From NCBI RefSeq assembly GCF_030815485.1, contig NZ_JAUSWV010000001.1:62001-126000 (forward strand): a stretch of DNA of 64,000 nucleotides. Direction: 5' to 3'. This stretch comes from Streptomyces rishiriensis (GTDB lineage Bacteria; Actinomycetota; Actinomycetes; Streptomycetales; Streptomycetaceae). A program made the translations under genes and the position numbers. Positions 32,345-40,637 of the stretch are shown here, one piece after another. Positions within the stretch are counted from its first letter, which is position 1. Every line of letters begins with the position of its first letter. The notes under the pieces are model-generated. The model was not told the origin of the DNA. It made no database searches and was given only the letters and a program-made list of their open reading frames with translations.

Positions 32345-33657
32345 GCTCCTATTGCTGTCAAGCGGCTCGGAGCCAGTCGCGGTAGGCGTGAGCGAGGTCG
32401 TCGTCCCTGCTGAGTCCCCTTTCGAGTCTGGAGATGGTGGTGGGCCAGACGCCGAAGTGCTGGGCGACGGTGGTGAGGGTGATGTTCTTGGCCTGCCGCA
32501 GAGGCCGTAGGTCGGCTATGCCTGGAATGTTGAGCGTGGTGGTGAGACAGCGGAACATCTCCCGGGCGATGGCCCGCTTCAACATCCGGATAATCTCTTT
32601 CTTCGTCCGTCCGGCGGCGACTTGCCGTGTGACGTAGGCGCGAGTTCGGACGTCGCCGGACATACGGACCAGGGCGATGCGGTAGAGCGCGGAGTTGGCG
32701 GTCCGGTCCCCGCCCCTGGAGAGGCGGTGGCGGTTGGTTCGGCCGCTGGATGCGGGGACCGGGGCGGCTCCGCACAGAGCCGCGAAGGACGCCTCGGTTC
32801 GCATCCGTTCGGGATTGCCGCCCGCGGTGATCAGCAGCTGCGCGGCGGTGTCGGGGCCGACACCGTAGGTCGCCCGCAGGCCGGGGTTGTGTGTGGTGAC
32901 TTCGGCATCCAGGGCCCGCGTCAGCGTCTCGTGCTCGGCAGTGAGTTCCTTGACGCGGCGGGCGAGGCTTTTCAGCGCGGTCAGGACAGCGGTGTGCAGG
33001 GCGTCGCCGGCCGGTCGCAGCCGAGCCAGGGCCTCGGTGCGGTCGGTGCCCTTGAGCTGCCCGTACTTCGAGCGGATCGCCTCCGGAGCGGTGACGAGGA
33101 CCTGGCCGATCTGGTTGAGCGCGGCGGTGCGGGCCTTGACGGCCGAGCGGGCGGTGTTGTGCAAGGCGCGTATCCCACCGACCGTGTCGTCCTTGGGGGA
33201 ACTGGTGGCGCGTCCGGACAGGGCGGCGCGTGCGGCGGCGTAGGCGTCGATGGGGTCGGACTTGCCGGTGCGGCGACGTTCGGCCTTGTCGGGGCGGTTG
33301 ACCTCGATGACCTGGTGTCCGTGAGAGCGGGCAGTCCGGGTGAAGCCGGCCCCGTAGGACGAGGTGCCTTCCACCCCGACCGCGATCACCCGCCCGTGGG
33401 CGGTCAGGAAGGCCAGGGCCGCCGCGTATCCGGCGGTGGTGGTGGCGAACTCCGCGTCGGCGAGATGGCCTCCGTTGTCGCTGATGACAGCGACGTGGAC
33501 GGTGTCGGTGTGGGAGTCGACCCCGCCGAACACATCCTGGTCCACGATGTCCGCCGCACCCTCTGATGTCATGCTGATACAGCCTTCCCAGCCGAAGGTA
33601 GGCGCCGGCCGGGTGGCGCAGACAGGACATTGAAGGGGCTTCTGACCAAGCTCCTAT
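32345..33657 (-). mobile_element. IS110-family element, candidate ends GCTCCTAT
   Basis: The transposase gene is flanked by the same octamer, GCTCCTAT, at 32345-32352 and 33650-33657. IS110 elements lack long inverted repeats and are bounded by a short shared core, so this pair is a candidate boundary giving about 1.3 kb. The leader left between the gene start and 33650 (78 nt) is short for an IS110 bridge RNA, so the true right end could lie further right, before 33819. Confidence 0.5.
32358..33572 (-). CDS. IS110-family transposase with extra C-terminal HTH
   Basis: The 404-aa protein has the RuvC-like DEDD domain (FGGVDSHTDTVHVAV, VGVEGTSSYG, KSDPIDAYAAARA) and the Tnp20 domain with its Ser region (ALCGAAPVPASSGRTN, RGGDRTANSALYRIAL). 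About 60 extra residues follow that read as an XRE-type helix-turn-helix (NITLTTVAQHFGVWPTTISRLERGLSRDDDLAHAYRDWL). IS110 transposases use a bridge RNA to choose targets, and the HTH tail is an addition. The gene looks intact. Confidence 0.85.
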   Translation of the reverse strand: MTSEGAADIVDQDVFGGVDSHTDTVHVAVISDNGGHLADAEFATTTAGYAAALAFLTAHGRVIAVGVEGTSSYGAGFTRTARSHGHQVIEVNRPDKAERRRTGKSDPIDAYAAARAALSGRATSSPKDDTVGGIRALHNTARSAVKARTAALNQIGQVLVTAPEAIRSKYGQLKGTDRTEALARLRPAGDALHTAVLTALKSLARRVKELTAEHETLTRALDAEVTTHNPGLRATYGVGPDTAAQLLITAGGNPERMRTEASFAALCGAAPVPASSGRTNRHRLSRGGDRTANSALYRIALVRMSGDVRTRAYVTRQVAAGRTKKEIIRMLKRAIAREMFRCLTTTLNIPGIADLRPLRQAKNITLTTVAQHFGVWPTTISRLERGLSRDDDLAHAYRDWLRAA

Positions 33658-33818
33658 CAGGTCATGTTCCGCCCGGCCGGGGCCATGAGAACAGATCCCG
33701 GCGGCCGGACAGAACAACGCGAAGACAGTCCAGCAGGGCGTCAGTCAGTGCCCGGGTCACGACCACCGGAACCCGAGTATCAGCATCAATGTCGGTGCCA
33801 TCTGATACAGCTGGTGCC

Positions 33819-34175
33819 ATGACACTGATCTCCCTGCAGCGGGCACTGGCCCAATTCGCCGTCGAACGCGAGTGGGAGCAGTTCCACACGCCGAAGAATC
33901 TGGTGATGGCGTTGGCCGGTGAGAGCGGGGAGCTGGTGGAGATCTTCCAGTGGCTGACACCGGAAGAGTCCGCCCACGTGATGCAGGACGACGAGCGTGC
34001 GGTGCAGGTGCGCGAGGAGTTGGCGGATGTCCTGGCCTATCTGCTCAGGCTCGCGGACGTCCTCAACATCGACCTCGAGCATGCTCTGGCTGAGAAGATC
34101 GAGAAGAATCGTCACAAGTACCCGGTGCATCTGGCCCGGGGTAAGGCTGACAAGTACACACAGTTGGGGGGATGA
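33819..34175 (+). CDS. MazG-like nucleotide pyrophosphohydrolase
   Basis: The 118-aa protein has the all-helical MazG/dCTPase fold with metal-binding acidic motifs: ESGELVEIFQWL and EELADVLAYLLRLADVL. A substrate-facing end follows (EKIEKNRHKYP). Such enzymes hydrolyse nucleoside triphosphates to monophosphates. Its stop overlaps the start of the next gene by 4 nt (ATGA), so it is coupled to an HNH endonuclease. ATG 33819 was chosen because the domain starts there. The frame is open further upstream. Nucleotide depletion coupled to a nuclease would suit a defence role, which is inference. Confidence 0.85.
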   Translation: MTLISLQRALAQFAVEREWEQFHTPKNLVMALAGESGELVEIFQWLTPEESAHVMQDDERAVQVREELADVLAYLLRLADVLNIDLEHALAEKIEKNRHKYPVHLARGKADKYTQLGG

Positions 34176-35176
34176 TCCACGTCATGCGGATCGTGATGCA
34201 GCCGGCCCGCCGGTCGGAGAAGGACGTCGACCAGCACTACCAGGACACCATCATCAAGCCCGTGGTCTTCGACGACCACGCCGACATCCTCGACGCATCG
34301 ACCATCGACGAGCTCAAGCAGCTCTTCCCCGGTGGCGAAGCCCAGATGTGGGGCGTCGTGCCGGGCAAGAAGAACGTCAACGTCTCCCGAATCAACAAGA
34401 TGCGCCCCGGCAGCTGGGTCTTCTTCACCGGTGACAAGCGTGCCTACTTCGGCGGCACCATCGCCCTGATGTGGCGCAACAAGGAACTCGCCACACGCCT
34501 GTGGGGCACGGACCACGCCGGCAGTACCTGGGAGTACATGTACGCCCTCTCCGGCACCCGCGGCTTCGACATTGCCATCGAGGAGATCCGCACCCTGCTC
34601 GGCTGGAACCCCAACCGCAACATCATGGGGATCTCCGTCCTCAGCGAGGAGGAGAGTGAAACACTCGAGACCCTGCTGACACTTGATGCCTCAACGGCGG
34701 CCCTCGAACCGGTCGATACAGCCGAGGAGGAGGCCGCCGTGGCGGCCTTCGACGGGGACCTGGAGCGCACGGTCCAGCGCGCCCAGCGGGGCGAGCAGGC
34801 CGCGCTGAAGAGGCGTCTGCTGCAGGGCTCGACGGGCCAGTGCGCCTTGTGCGGACGTAGCCTGCCGGGCTCCTTCCTGATTGCCGCGCACATCAAGAAG
34901 CGCGCGATGTGCAGCGACGACGAGAAGCGCGACCTGGCCAACATCGCCATGCTCGCCTGCACCCTGGGATGCGACGCGGTGTACGAACACGGCTACGTCG
35001 CCGTCACGCCTGAAGGCAGCGTCCAGGTAAGCCGGCTGGCCGCCGAGATACCCGAGGTCGAGGCGTACATCCAGGAGAAGTTGGCGGGGCGCATCGTCAG
35101 CTGGTGGACGCCGACTCGGGAACCGTACTACCTGTGGCACCGCACGCACACGTTCAAATCCGCACCGCCGCTGTGA
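34172..35176 (+). CDS. HNH endonuclease with N-terminal EVE/PUA-like domain
   Basis: The 334-aa protein has an N-terminal domain (about residues 40-150: PGGEAQMWGVVPGKKNVN, MRPGSWVFFTGDKRAYFGG, RLWGTDHAGSTWEYMYALSG) resembling EVE/PUA-like modified-base readers. A helical linker follows, then an HNH nuclease (QCALCGRSLPGSFLIAAHIKKR, NIAMLACTLGCDAVYEHGYVAV). Readers fused to HNH nucleases are typical of modification-dependent restriction. It is translationally coupled to the MazG-like gene through an ATGA overlap. No DNA methylase is near, fitting a type IV-like enzyme. Confidence 0.75.
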   Translation: MIHVMRIVMQPARRSEKDVDQHYQDTIIKPVVFDDHADILDASTIDELKQLFPGGEAQMWGVVPGKKNVNVSRINKMRPGSWVFFTGDKRAYFGGTIALMWRNKELATRLWGTDHAGSTWEYMYALSGTRGFDIAIEEIRTLLGWNPNRNIMGISVLSEEESETLETLLTLDASTAALEPVDTAEEEAAVAAFDGDLERTVQRAQRGEQAALKRRLLQGSTGQCALCGRSLPGSFLIAAHIKKRAMCSDDEKRDLANIAMLACTLGCDAVYEHGYVAVTPEGSVQVSRLAAEIPEVEAYIQEKLAGRIVSWWTPTREPYYLWHRTHTFKSAPPL

Positions 35177-35958
35177 GGGGCAGCAGCTGACGCCTGTTCG
35201 CCGTGAACCACCCCATCCGGCCGGGCCCCTGTGGCTGCGACGGCTCGGCAACGCTGTTCGGCTACTGCGGAACACGGCGTGCAGACGGGGACCGCGGTAC
35301 GACGACGGACGGCAGGGGCTTGTAGCCGGTGCTGGGCCTGATGGCCGACGGCCTCGGCTGCTCAGATACGGCGCGCCCGTATGTGAGCTGCTCGGAGCCG
35401 TGGTGGGACCTGTGCCCAGCAGGTTGCGCGGAGGCCGCCGCCGACGCGCATCACCTACTCAGGCCGCGCCACTCCCCGGCCGCCCACCGCCCCGCCCGTC
35501 CCTTGTTCCCTTTTTCCATCCTGTCCTGGGTTGGGCGGGGGGGGTGTGCAGGGGGGATGTCGGGCTGCCGACAAAGCCCGCGATACCGCGGTGACCTGCA
35601 TCGATGATGCCCGGGGCTACCGCGGATGGGTACTGTTGTGGGTGGGGTTGTCGGCCCGGTTGTGAGCGGGGTCGGGGGCGGTGTTGTCGCACCGCGACCG
35701 TGGTCGGGCCCGGGTGGTCGGTGGTGCAGTCGGGGCCGGCTGGTGCGCTCAGCCGTAGGCGCGGTGCCGCATCAGGGCTGTACCGCAGGGCGTGCGAACG
35801 GGAGTTGCCGAGATGACACGGATAGACGTGGATGCCGGCGCCGGGGACCGGGAAGCGTTGGCGGTGCTGGTCCAGTAGTCCCGGCGCCGGAGATGAGGAG
35901 CACGCGGACAGGAAGCCACCACGGCGAGAGTGACAATCGGGTGCCCGCACCAAGGCCA
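35177..35958. other. 780-nt gap, no supported gene
   Basis: All frames here look like compositional shadows. The region contains G-rich runs (eight or more G near 35536-35545, and GGGGGG near 35550), which could form a quadruplex. It must contain the 3' flank of the HNH gene and of the leftward membrane-protein gene. No repeats or RNA motif were recognised. Confidence 0.35.
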
Positions 35959-37986
35959 TCAGGCCATCGGGCCGACGGGCCGGCGGCCCGGCAGGGCGGC
36001 GCGTCCGGGCGGGGGGAGGGGGCGGCGGGCGGCTCTCGCCGTGGCCATCACGGCGACGAGGGTAAACAGGGAGAACAGGAGCGCCACCCCGGAGGCGATC
36101 AGGCCTCCGAGGAGGTTCTGGGCGTTGGGCACGGTGACGGCGGTGATTGCCAGGGCCGCGTTGACCTGCCGGACCCGGCGGAGCCGTTTACCGGCGTGGA
36201 CGTGCAGGGGCTCGTGGTCGTCGGGGTGGGTGCGGTCCCGGGTGACGTCCACCAGCACGCCGAGCGAGGCGAGGATGGTGCCGATCACGGACAGCAGCTG
36301 GGTGCTGGCGAGCGTCAGGAACAGGGCGAACGCGGCGGCGAGGATACCGAGGGCCGCGGTGATGCGTACGTCCCGGAACTCATGGTCCGGTAGCCGGTAG
36401 CCCAGGTCGACCTCGATACGCACCATGCCGTCGTCCTCGCCGCCGTCCTCCGGACGGGCCGCACGGACGTCGAAACGCTGCACGGCGGAGGACTCCCCTT
36501 CGCGGTGCACCGGGACGAGTTCCGACTCCGACCGGCCCTCCGCTCCGGCGGCCACCAGCCCGGACGGAGTGACGAACTCCAGCCGGTTGCGCACCTCCCA
36601 GGGCAGGGTGAGGGTGAGCGAGACCACGACCCGTCCCCAGCTGATCCGCCGGGTGGTGCAGCTCTCCGGGTAGTTGTAGGTCACCTCAGAGGGCAGCCCC
36701 GGGTAGACGTCGAGTACGGCCACGACCGGCGTGTAACGCATCACGTCGGCGATGCGCCGTTGCAGGAAGTCGTCGACGTCGTCCGACTGCCGGGCGCGCA
36801 GCAGCAGGTCGTTGAGCTCGTCGGTGCCGCTGTGCCAGCCGAGGGCGCCCAGCCGCCGGGACACCTCGGCGCGCGAGGATCGCCCGGCCGGGTCCTCGCC
36901 CGGGCCCAGCAGCCGGTGGACTCCCTGAGCGAGCGCGCGCGTCGTCGCGTTCGCTCCAAGCACGCCCACCGGCCGGCCGCCGCTCTCACTCAGCCGCAGC
37001 GCGTCGAGTCGGTCCCCGCGTCCGGGCGGCAGCAGGTCCGCGAGGACCATCGTCCGCCCGGGCCGGTCCTCGGTGGCCAGTTTGGTCATGATCTGGTGAT
37101 GGGCGAGGGTGCTGGACTCCAGCGACACACGCTGGGTGCGGGACGTGATGATCCTGGACGGCCGGGTGACGTCCTCCAGCAGCCGCAGCTCGCCGCCCAG
37201 TACCGGCACACCGCGCGGATCAACCACCGCCGTGGCGTCGGGAACCACCAGCGCGGTCAGCGGGGTAACCGGAGCCGGCCGCTCCGTGTAGTAGACGACC
37301 AGATCACGGGCGAGCAGCACGAGACGGACGGCCGCCGGGTCGGAGGGCGTGGTGTAGCGGGCGAGGTGATCGTCCAGCACAGCGATGGTGGAGTGCTCGA
37401 CTTGGGAGGGCCCGCTCAGGATCTCCGCGACGACCTGGACTATCCCGGCCAGCCGCCGGCCGTCGGGCTCTGCGGACGCGGCCTTCAGTTCGGCGGCGGC
37501 ACGGCCCGCGGCCTCGGCGTACCCGGCGATCAGGGCGTCGTGCGCGAAGGCCGCGAGCCGTTCCGTCGCCTGTTCCGGACGGCAGGCCGTCAGGTGCCTT
37601 ATCTCGTGGACGTACCAGGTGAGCCGGTCGGTGCGCAGGGGGTCGAGGCGCTGGTGGAAGTAGTCCGCCGCGATCCGGTGTGCCTGGCGGTACACCGTCG
37701 GCCGCTCGTCCCGCATGCGCGCGTGCAGCGCCGTCGCAAGGACGGGCCTGACCCGATGGCGGGACTCGCCGCCGGGCAGGCCGAACCGTACCCGGTCGAG
37801 GGCGACGAACGGGGATCTGGTCACCCGCTCCGGCGCCACCTCCACTCCCAGATCGGCCGCGGTGTACGCCACCACGTCCGGGTCGAACCACCGGTGCACG
37901 ACCAGCGCCTCGATCAGTCGTGCCTCGTCGGTCGGCAGCCGGGCGAAGCGAGCCAGGGCCTCCTGGGCGACGGGTTCCTGGGTCAT
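35959..37986 (-). CDS. Membrane protein with STAND-like winged-helix/helical N-terminus
   Basis: The 675-aa protein begins with a region like the part that follows the ATPase core in STAND proteins (ALARFARLPTDEARLIEALVV, RHRVRPVLATALHARMRDERP, AHRIAADYFHQRLDPL). A long middle domain without recognised motifs follows, and the C-terminus has two pairs of membrane helices (ITAALGILAAAFALFLTLAS, LLSVIGTILASLGVLV, VNAALAITAVTVPNAQNLLGGLIASGVALLFSLFTLVAVM). It starts 4 nt after the P-loop ATPase gene ends, so together they look like one STAND protein split in two. The start at 37986 is placed by this junction. Confidence 0.6.
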   Translation of the reverse strand: MTQEPVAQEALARFARLPTDEARLIEALVVHRWFDPDVVAYTAADLGVEVAPERVTRSPFVALDRVRFGLPGGESRHRVRPVLATALHARMRDERPTVYRQAHRIAADYFHQRLDPLRTDRLTWYVHEIRHLTACRPEQATERLAAFAHDALIAGYAEAAGRAAAELKAASAEPDGRRLAGIVQVVAEILSGPSQVEHSTIAVLDDHLARYTTPSDPAAVRLVLLARDLVVYYTERPAPVTPLTALVVPDATAVVDPRGVPVLGGELRLLEDVTRPSRIITSRTQRVSLESSTLAHHQIMTKLATEDRPGRTMVLADLLPPGRGDRLDALRLSESGGRPVGVLGANATTRALAQGVHRLLGPGEDPAGRSSRAEVSRRLGALGWHSGTDELNDLLLRARQSDDVDDFLQRRIADVMRYTPVVAVLDVYPGLPSEVTYNYPESCTTRRISWGRVVVSLTLTLPWEVRNRLEFVTPSGLVAAGAEGRSESELVPVHREGESSAVQRFDVRAARPEDGGEDDGMVRIEVDLGYRLPDHEFRDVRITAALGILAAAFALFLTLASTQLLSVIGTILASLGVLVDVTRDRTHPDDHEPLHVHAGKRLRRVRQVNAALAITAVTVPNAQNLLGGLIASGVALLFSLFTLVAVMATARAARRPLPPPGRAALPGRRPVGPMA

Positions 37987-37990
37987 GGCG

Positions 37991-38806
37991 TCAGCTGTCC
38001 CTGCTGTCCTGGTCGTCGCGGGCGGGCCCGCGCTTCTCGATGTGCTGCCTGAAGAACTCGTCGAGCAGCCCGGGCACACCGCCGTGACGCCGGTGGATCG
38101 CCACGGCCTGGTCCCGGAGGTAGGCCAGCCCGAGTTCCTCGATCCACTCCTGAACGGCCGTCACGTCGAACGGCGGCAGTACCAGCGTGTGCACGGCATC
38201 GGCGGTGAAAGCCCTTGGCAGCCTGGGCAGTTGTCGGCCGGCCACGAACACGCTGACCTGCCTCCGGGAGAGCAGAGCGGGCAGCAGCGACCGGCCGAGC
38301 CAGTTGCGCATCGGCTGGGCGCAGACGTCGAAGCTGTCGAGACAGATCACCGGTCGGCGCGCGCCCTCGATCAGGTTGTCGAGCAAGGCGTCGCTCAGCG
38401 AAGCGGTCTCCCTCGCGCGGTCCTTGCTCTCGGAGAGCAGCTGGATGGTGGTGTGCCGTGCCCATACGTTGCGGAAGTCGGCCTGAGTCGACCTGGACTG
38501 CTCCGCGAACCGGTCCCGTGCGGTCCGGTAGCTCGGCGCTTCGACGCCCTGCCACTGGGCCAGCGTGGCCAGTAGCTCCAGGACGCCCTCCTCCTCAGGG
38601 ATGTCCGCCAGGTCGACGTAGTACGCGCTGTCCGCCCGGTGCCGCTGGTAGATCTCGAACAGCAGGGACGACTTCCCGATGTACTCCGGCCCCTCGAAGA
38701 ACATCGCCTGGCGTTCGCGGTCCGCCCGGGGGTCCCGCTCGGTGACGCTCCGCGCACTCCGAAGCTGCTCGGCACGGTCGATGTGCCGATGTTCGTCTCG
38801 CTCCAC
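37991..38806 (-). CDS. STAND-like P-loop ATPase
   Basis: The 271-aa protein has Walker A FEGPEYIGKSSLLF (G39-S46) and Walker B RPVICLDSFD (about 150-159). A sensor strand follows (VSVFVAGRQL) with a helical lid (LPPFDVTAVQEWIEELG), ending GVPGLLDEFFRQH. This is the NTPase core of a STAND/NACHT-type switch without the usual repeats. It lies between a small membrane protein (9 nt upstream) and a large membrane protein (4 nt downstream). STAND switches sense a signal and trigger an effector, and the operon suggests the output acts at the membrane. Confidence 0.7.
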   Translation of the reverse strand: MERDEHRHIDRAEQLRSARSVTERDPRADRERQAMFFEGPEYIGKSSLLFEIYQRHRADSAYYVDLADIPEEEGVLELLATLAQWQGVEAPSYRTARDRFAEQSRSTQADFRNVWARHTTIQLLSESKDRARETASLSDALLDNLIEGARRPVICLDSFDVCAQPMRNWLGRSLLPALLSRRQVSVFVAGRQLPRLPRAFTADAVHTLVLPPFDVTAVQEWIEELGLAYLRDQAVAIHRRHGGVPGLLDEFFRQHIEKRGPARDDQDSRDS

Positions 38807-38815
38807 CGGATGGTC

Positions 38816-39178
38816 CTAGCGGCCGTCCTCACCGGCTGTCCGCGCGGGCGGGGGCGGATCGGTGGGGCGGGGCAACGGGGAGCCGTCGTCCGGCAGGATC
38901 TCGATGACGCTCTCGTCCAAACGGGTCCTCTTGAACGACGTCCTCGCCGACTTCACCATCCGTATGGAGGACTTCTTGGTCCTGAGGCCGTCGGTCTGCA
39001 TCGTCTGCCCCTTCAGGGGCTTGGACTCCTCGTGGCCCTCGACACCGGCCGTCACGCCCATGCCTCGCACGCTGGCGCTCTTCAGCGTGCCGCGCCGCAG
39101 GCCGAAGACGACCAGACCCAGTACGACGACCACGATGATGCCGATGACCACCAGTTCGGTGTTGGTGAAACCGCCCAT
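38816..39178 (-). CDS. Small single-helix membrane protein, 120 aa
   Basis: The protein starts MGGFTNTELVVIGIIVVVVLGLVVFGL, one membrane helix, then RRGTLKSASVRGMGVTAGVEG and a Lys/Arg-rich cytosolic tail (RTKKSSIRMVKSARTSFKRT) ending in an acidic Pro-rich stretch. ATG 39178 begins the membrane helix. The frame is open far upstream but without sense. It is the first gene of the three-gene ATPase operon, so it may be the sensor or membrane anchor of that system. Confidence 0.6.
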   Translation of the reverse strand: MGGFTNTELVVIGIIVVVVLGLVVFGLRRGTLKSASVRGMGVTAGVEGHEESKPLKGQTMQTDGLRTKKSSIRMVKSARTSFKRTRLDESVIEILPDDGSPLPRPTDPPPPARTAGEDGR

Positions 39179-39434
39179 GGAAACCTTGCCTCCCCCGCCG
39201 TCACTCTCCTGACGGACCATGAGTAACGTGCCACAACGGGGCATGTGCGTGCAGGAGTTACGGGAATCTTCCCGCGACCCGGCGGTTCTATGCCGACACT
39301 TTGGCGAGTTCCGGGACAGGCTGGGCGCCGAGCGCCCGGTTGTAGCGGTGGAGCAGCAGCTCGGCCATCGCGGGCGGAGGCGATCCACGATCGCCTGCGC
39401 TCTGCTCGTGCTCGCCATGGTCGATGCACTTTTC

Positions 39435-40270
39435 TCTGAGCCTGTAGGAGATCTTCCGCCGCGGCGTCCAGCTCGCCCGCGCCTCCACAGCCATGCCCTG
39501 GTGGGCGCCCCGCCGGGCGAAGTCGGTGCAGATCCGGCTGCGCGCTGACGGCTCCAGCCCGCTGCGCTACCGCACAGAAGGCCCGGCCGACGCCCAGCGG
39601 CTGCTGATCCATCACCCCGTTCGGACCGGACGTCACCGTCAGCCGGGCCAGGCCGATCGTCGACGAGCCAGCTAAGCACACCGTACGGGCCGAGTTCATC
39701 CTGCGTGGCAAGCCCACCGCGCCCTTGCGCGAGGTGCCCCTCACTCCCGACCCGCTGCAGCCGCTCGTCGATGCCGTGGCCGAACTGCGCGCCGAGCTCG
39801 GCGAACCTGGCCGAGATACGGCTCGACATCCAGCGCGCCCCCAAGTGGGCGCTGCGGGCGCGCCGCCTGCAGCTGATGGGTAACCGCGCGCCGGCCCGAG
39901 CGCCGGGAGGCCCAGCGGGCCGCGCGCTGGCTGCGGCAGGACGCCAGCGGCATCGAGGACTCCCTGGGCTGGCAGCTGCAGCAGCTCCTCAGCGACAAGC
40001 CTGCCACGGGGGGCGGACGGCGGCTGGTCATGCCACCGTGCCCCGCCGGGTCGAGCCGGCCGAGGCACTGGGCAAGCTCGCCGACGACGACCACCTGGTC
40101 CGGGTCCAGTTGCTCGTGACGTGCGCCTCGAACACCGAGGGCCGCGCCAGGCCCGGCTCGCCCAACTCCAGGCGTTTCGAGCGCCGCTGGAACCTGCGGC
40201 ATTGCCAGCCGCCCCGCACAACTGGGTCCGGCTGGAAGAGCTGACCGGCCTGCTCAAGCCGCCCACCACC
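39435..40270 (+). pseudogene. Decayed conjugation/secretion ATPase gene, N-terminal part
   Basis: Fragments in alternating rightward frames read in order: EIFRRGVQLARASTAMPWWAP with KSVQIRLRADGSSPLRYRTEGP, then DEPAKHTVRAEFILRGKPTAPLREVPLTPDPLQPLVDAVAELRAEL, then LDIQRAPKWALRARRLQLM, then LGKLADDDHLVRVQLLVTCASNTEGRA, then NWVRLEELTGLLKPPTTNCRLPVLAG. As I remember it, this order matches the N-terminal half of the large VirB4/TraC-like ATPase of Streptomyces conjugative elements. At least four frame changes and loss of the motor domain make it non-functional. Confidence 0.5.
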
Positions 40271-40295
40271 AACTGCCGTCTGCCGGTGCTCGCCG

Positions 40296-40463
40296 GTGCC
40301 CCTCTCCCGCGCGCGGAGGTGTCCCGTTTTATCGTGCACGCTGCTACCGCACCGACCGTCCTCTCCGCGCGAGCAGAGGTGTTCCGCGGCGGATCGTGAC
40401 CGCGACCGCGATCCGGCGGTCCTCTCCGCGCGAGCGGACGCCCTCTCCGTGTGAGCGGATCCG
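40296..40463 (+). CRISPR. Degenerate orphan type I-E-like CRISPR remnant
   Basis: Units resembling the 29-nt type I-E repeat of Streptomyces (CTCTCCGCGCGAGC core) start at about 40296, 40358 and 40419, a 61-62-nt period. Between 40386 and 40419 the spacer-like gap is 32 nt, the type I-E value. The unit at 40358-40386 is best preserved and forms a hairpin (CCTCT/AGAGG). The other units have drifted, and a fourth partial unit (CCTCTCCGTGTGAGCGGAT) follows at once near 40442. There are no cas genes in the window. Confidence 0.5.
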
Positions 40464-40637
40464 GCCGGGTGGAGACGCGCAGAGCCATCCCAGCCAAGCC
40501 GGGCCGGAACAGACGGGCAGTCGGCGCCACTTCAGCCGGAGGAATTGCCGCACACGCGCCCCGGTAAGGCCAGTTCGGCGGGGCCAGTTCAGAGTGTTCA
40601 AGACAGGCCGGGAAACCAAACCGTTCGCACGCCGTCG

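Noticed and set aside
33575..33811. TGATACAGC repeated at 33575 and 33803 as alternative IS110 ends
   Set aside because: The 9-bp repeat has no counterpart on the left side of the transposase, so it does not bracket the element.
35459..35959. A 166-aa leftward ORF in the gap after the HNH gene
   Set aside because: It is rich in Pro/Arg/His with no ribosome site and is compositional noise.
40296..40463. Active CRISPR-Cas system
   Set aside because: No cas gene is recognisable anywhere in the window and the repeats are degenerate, so only a remnant is reported.
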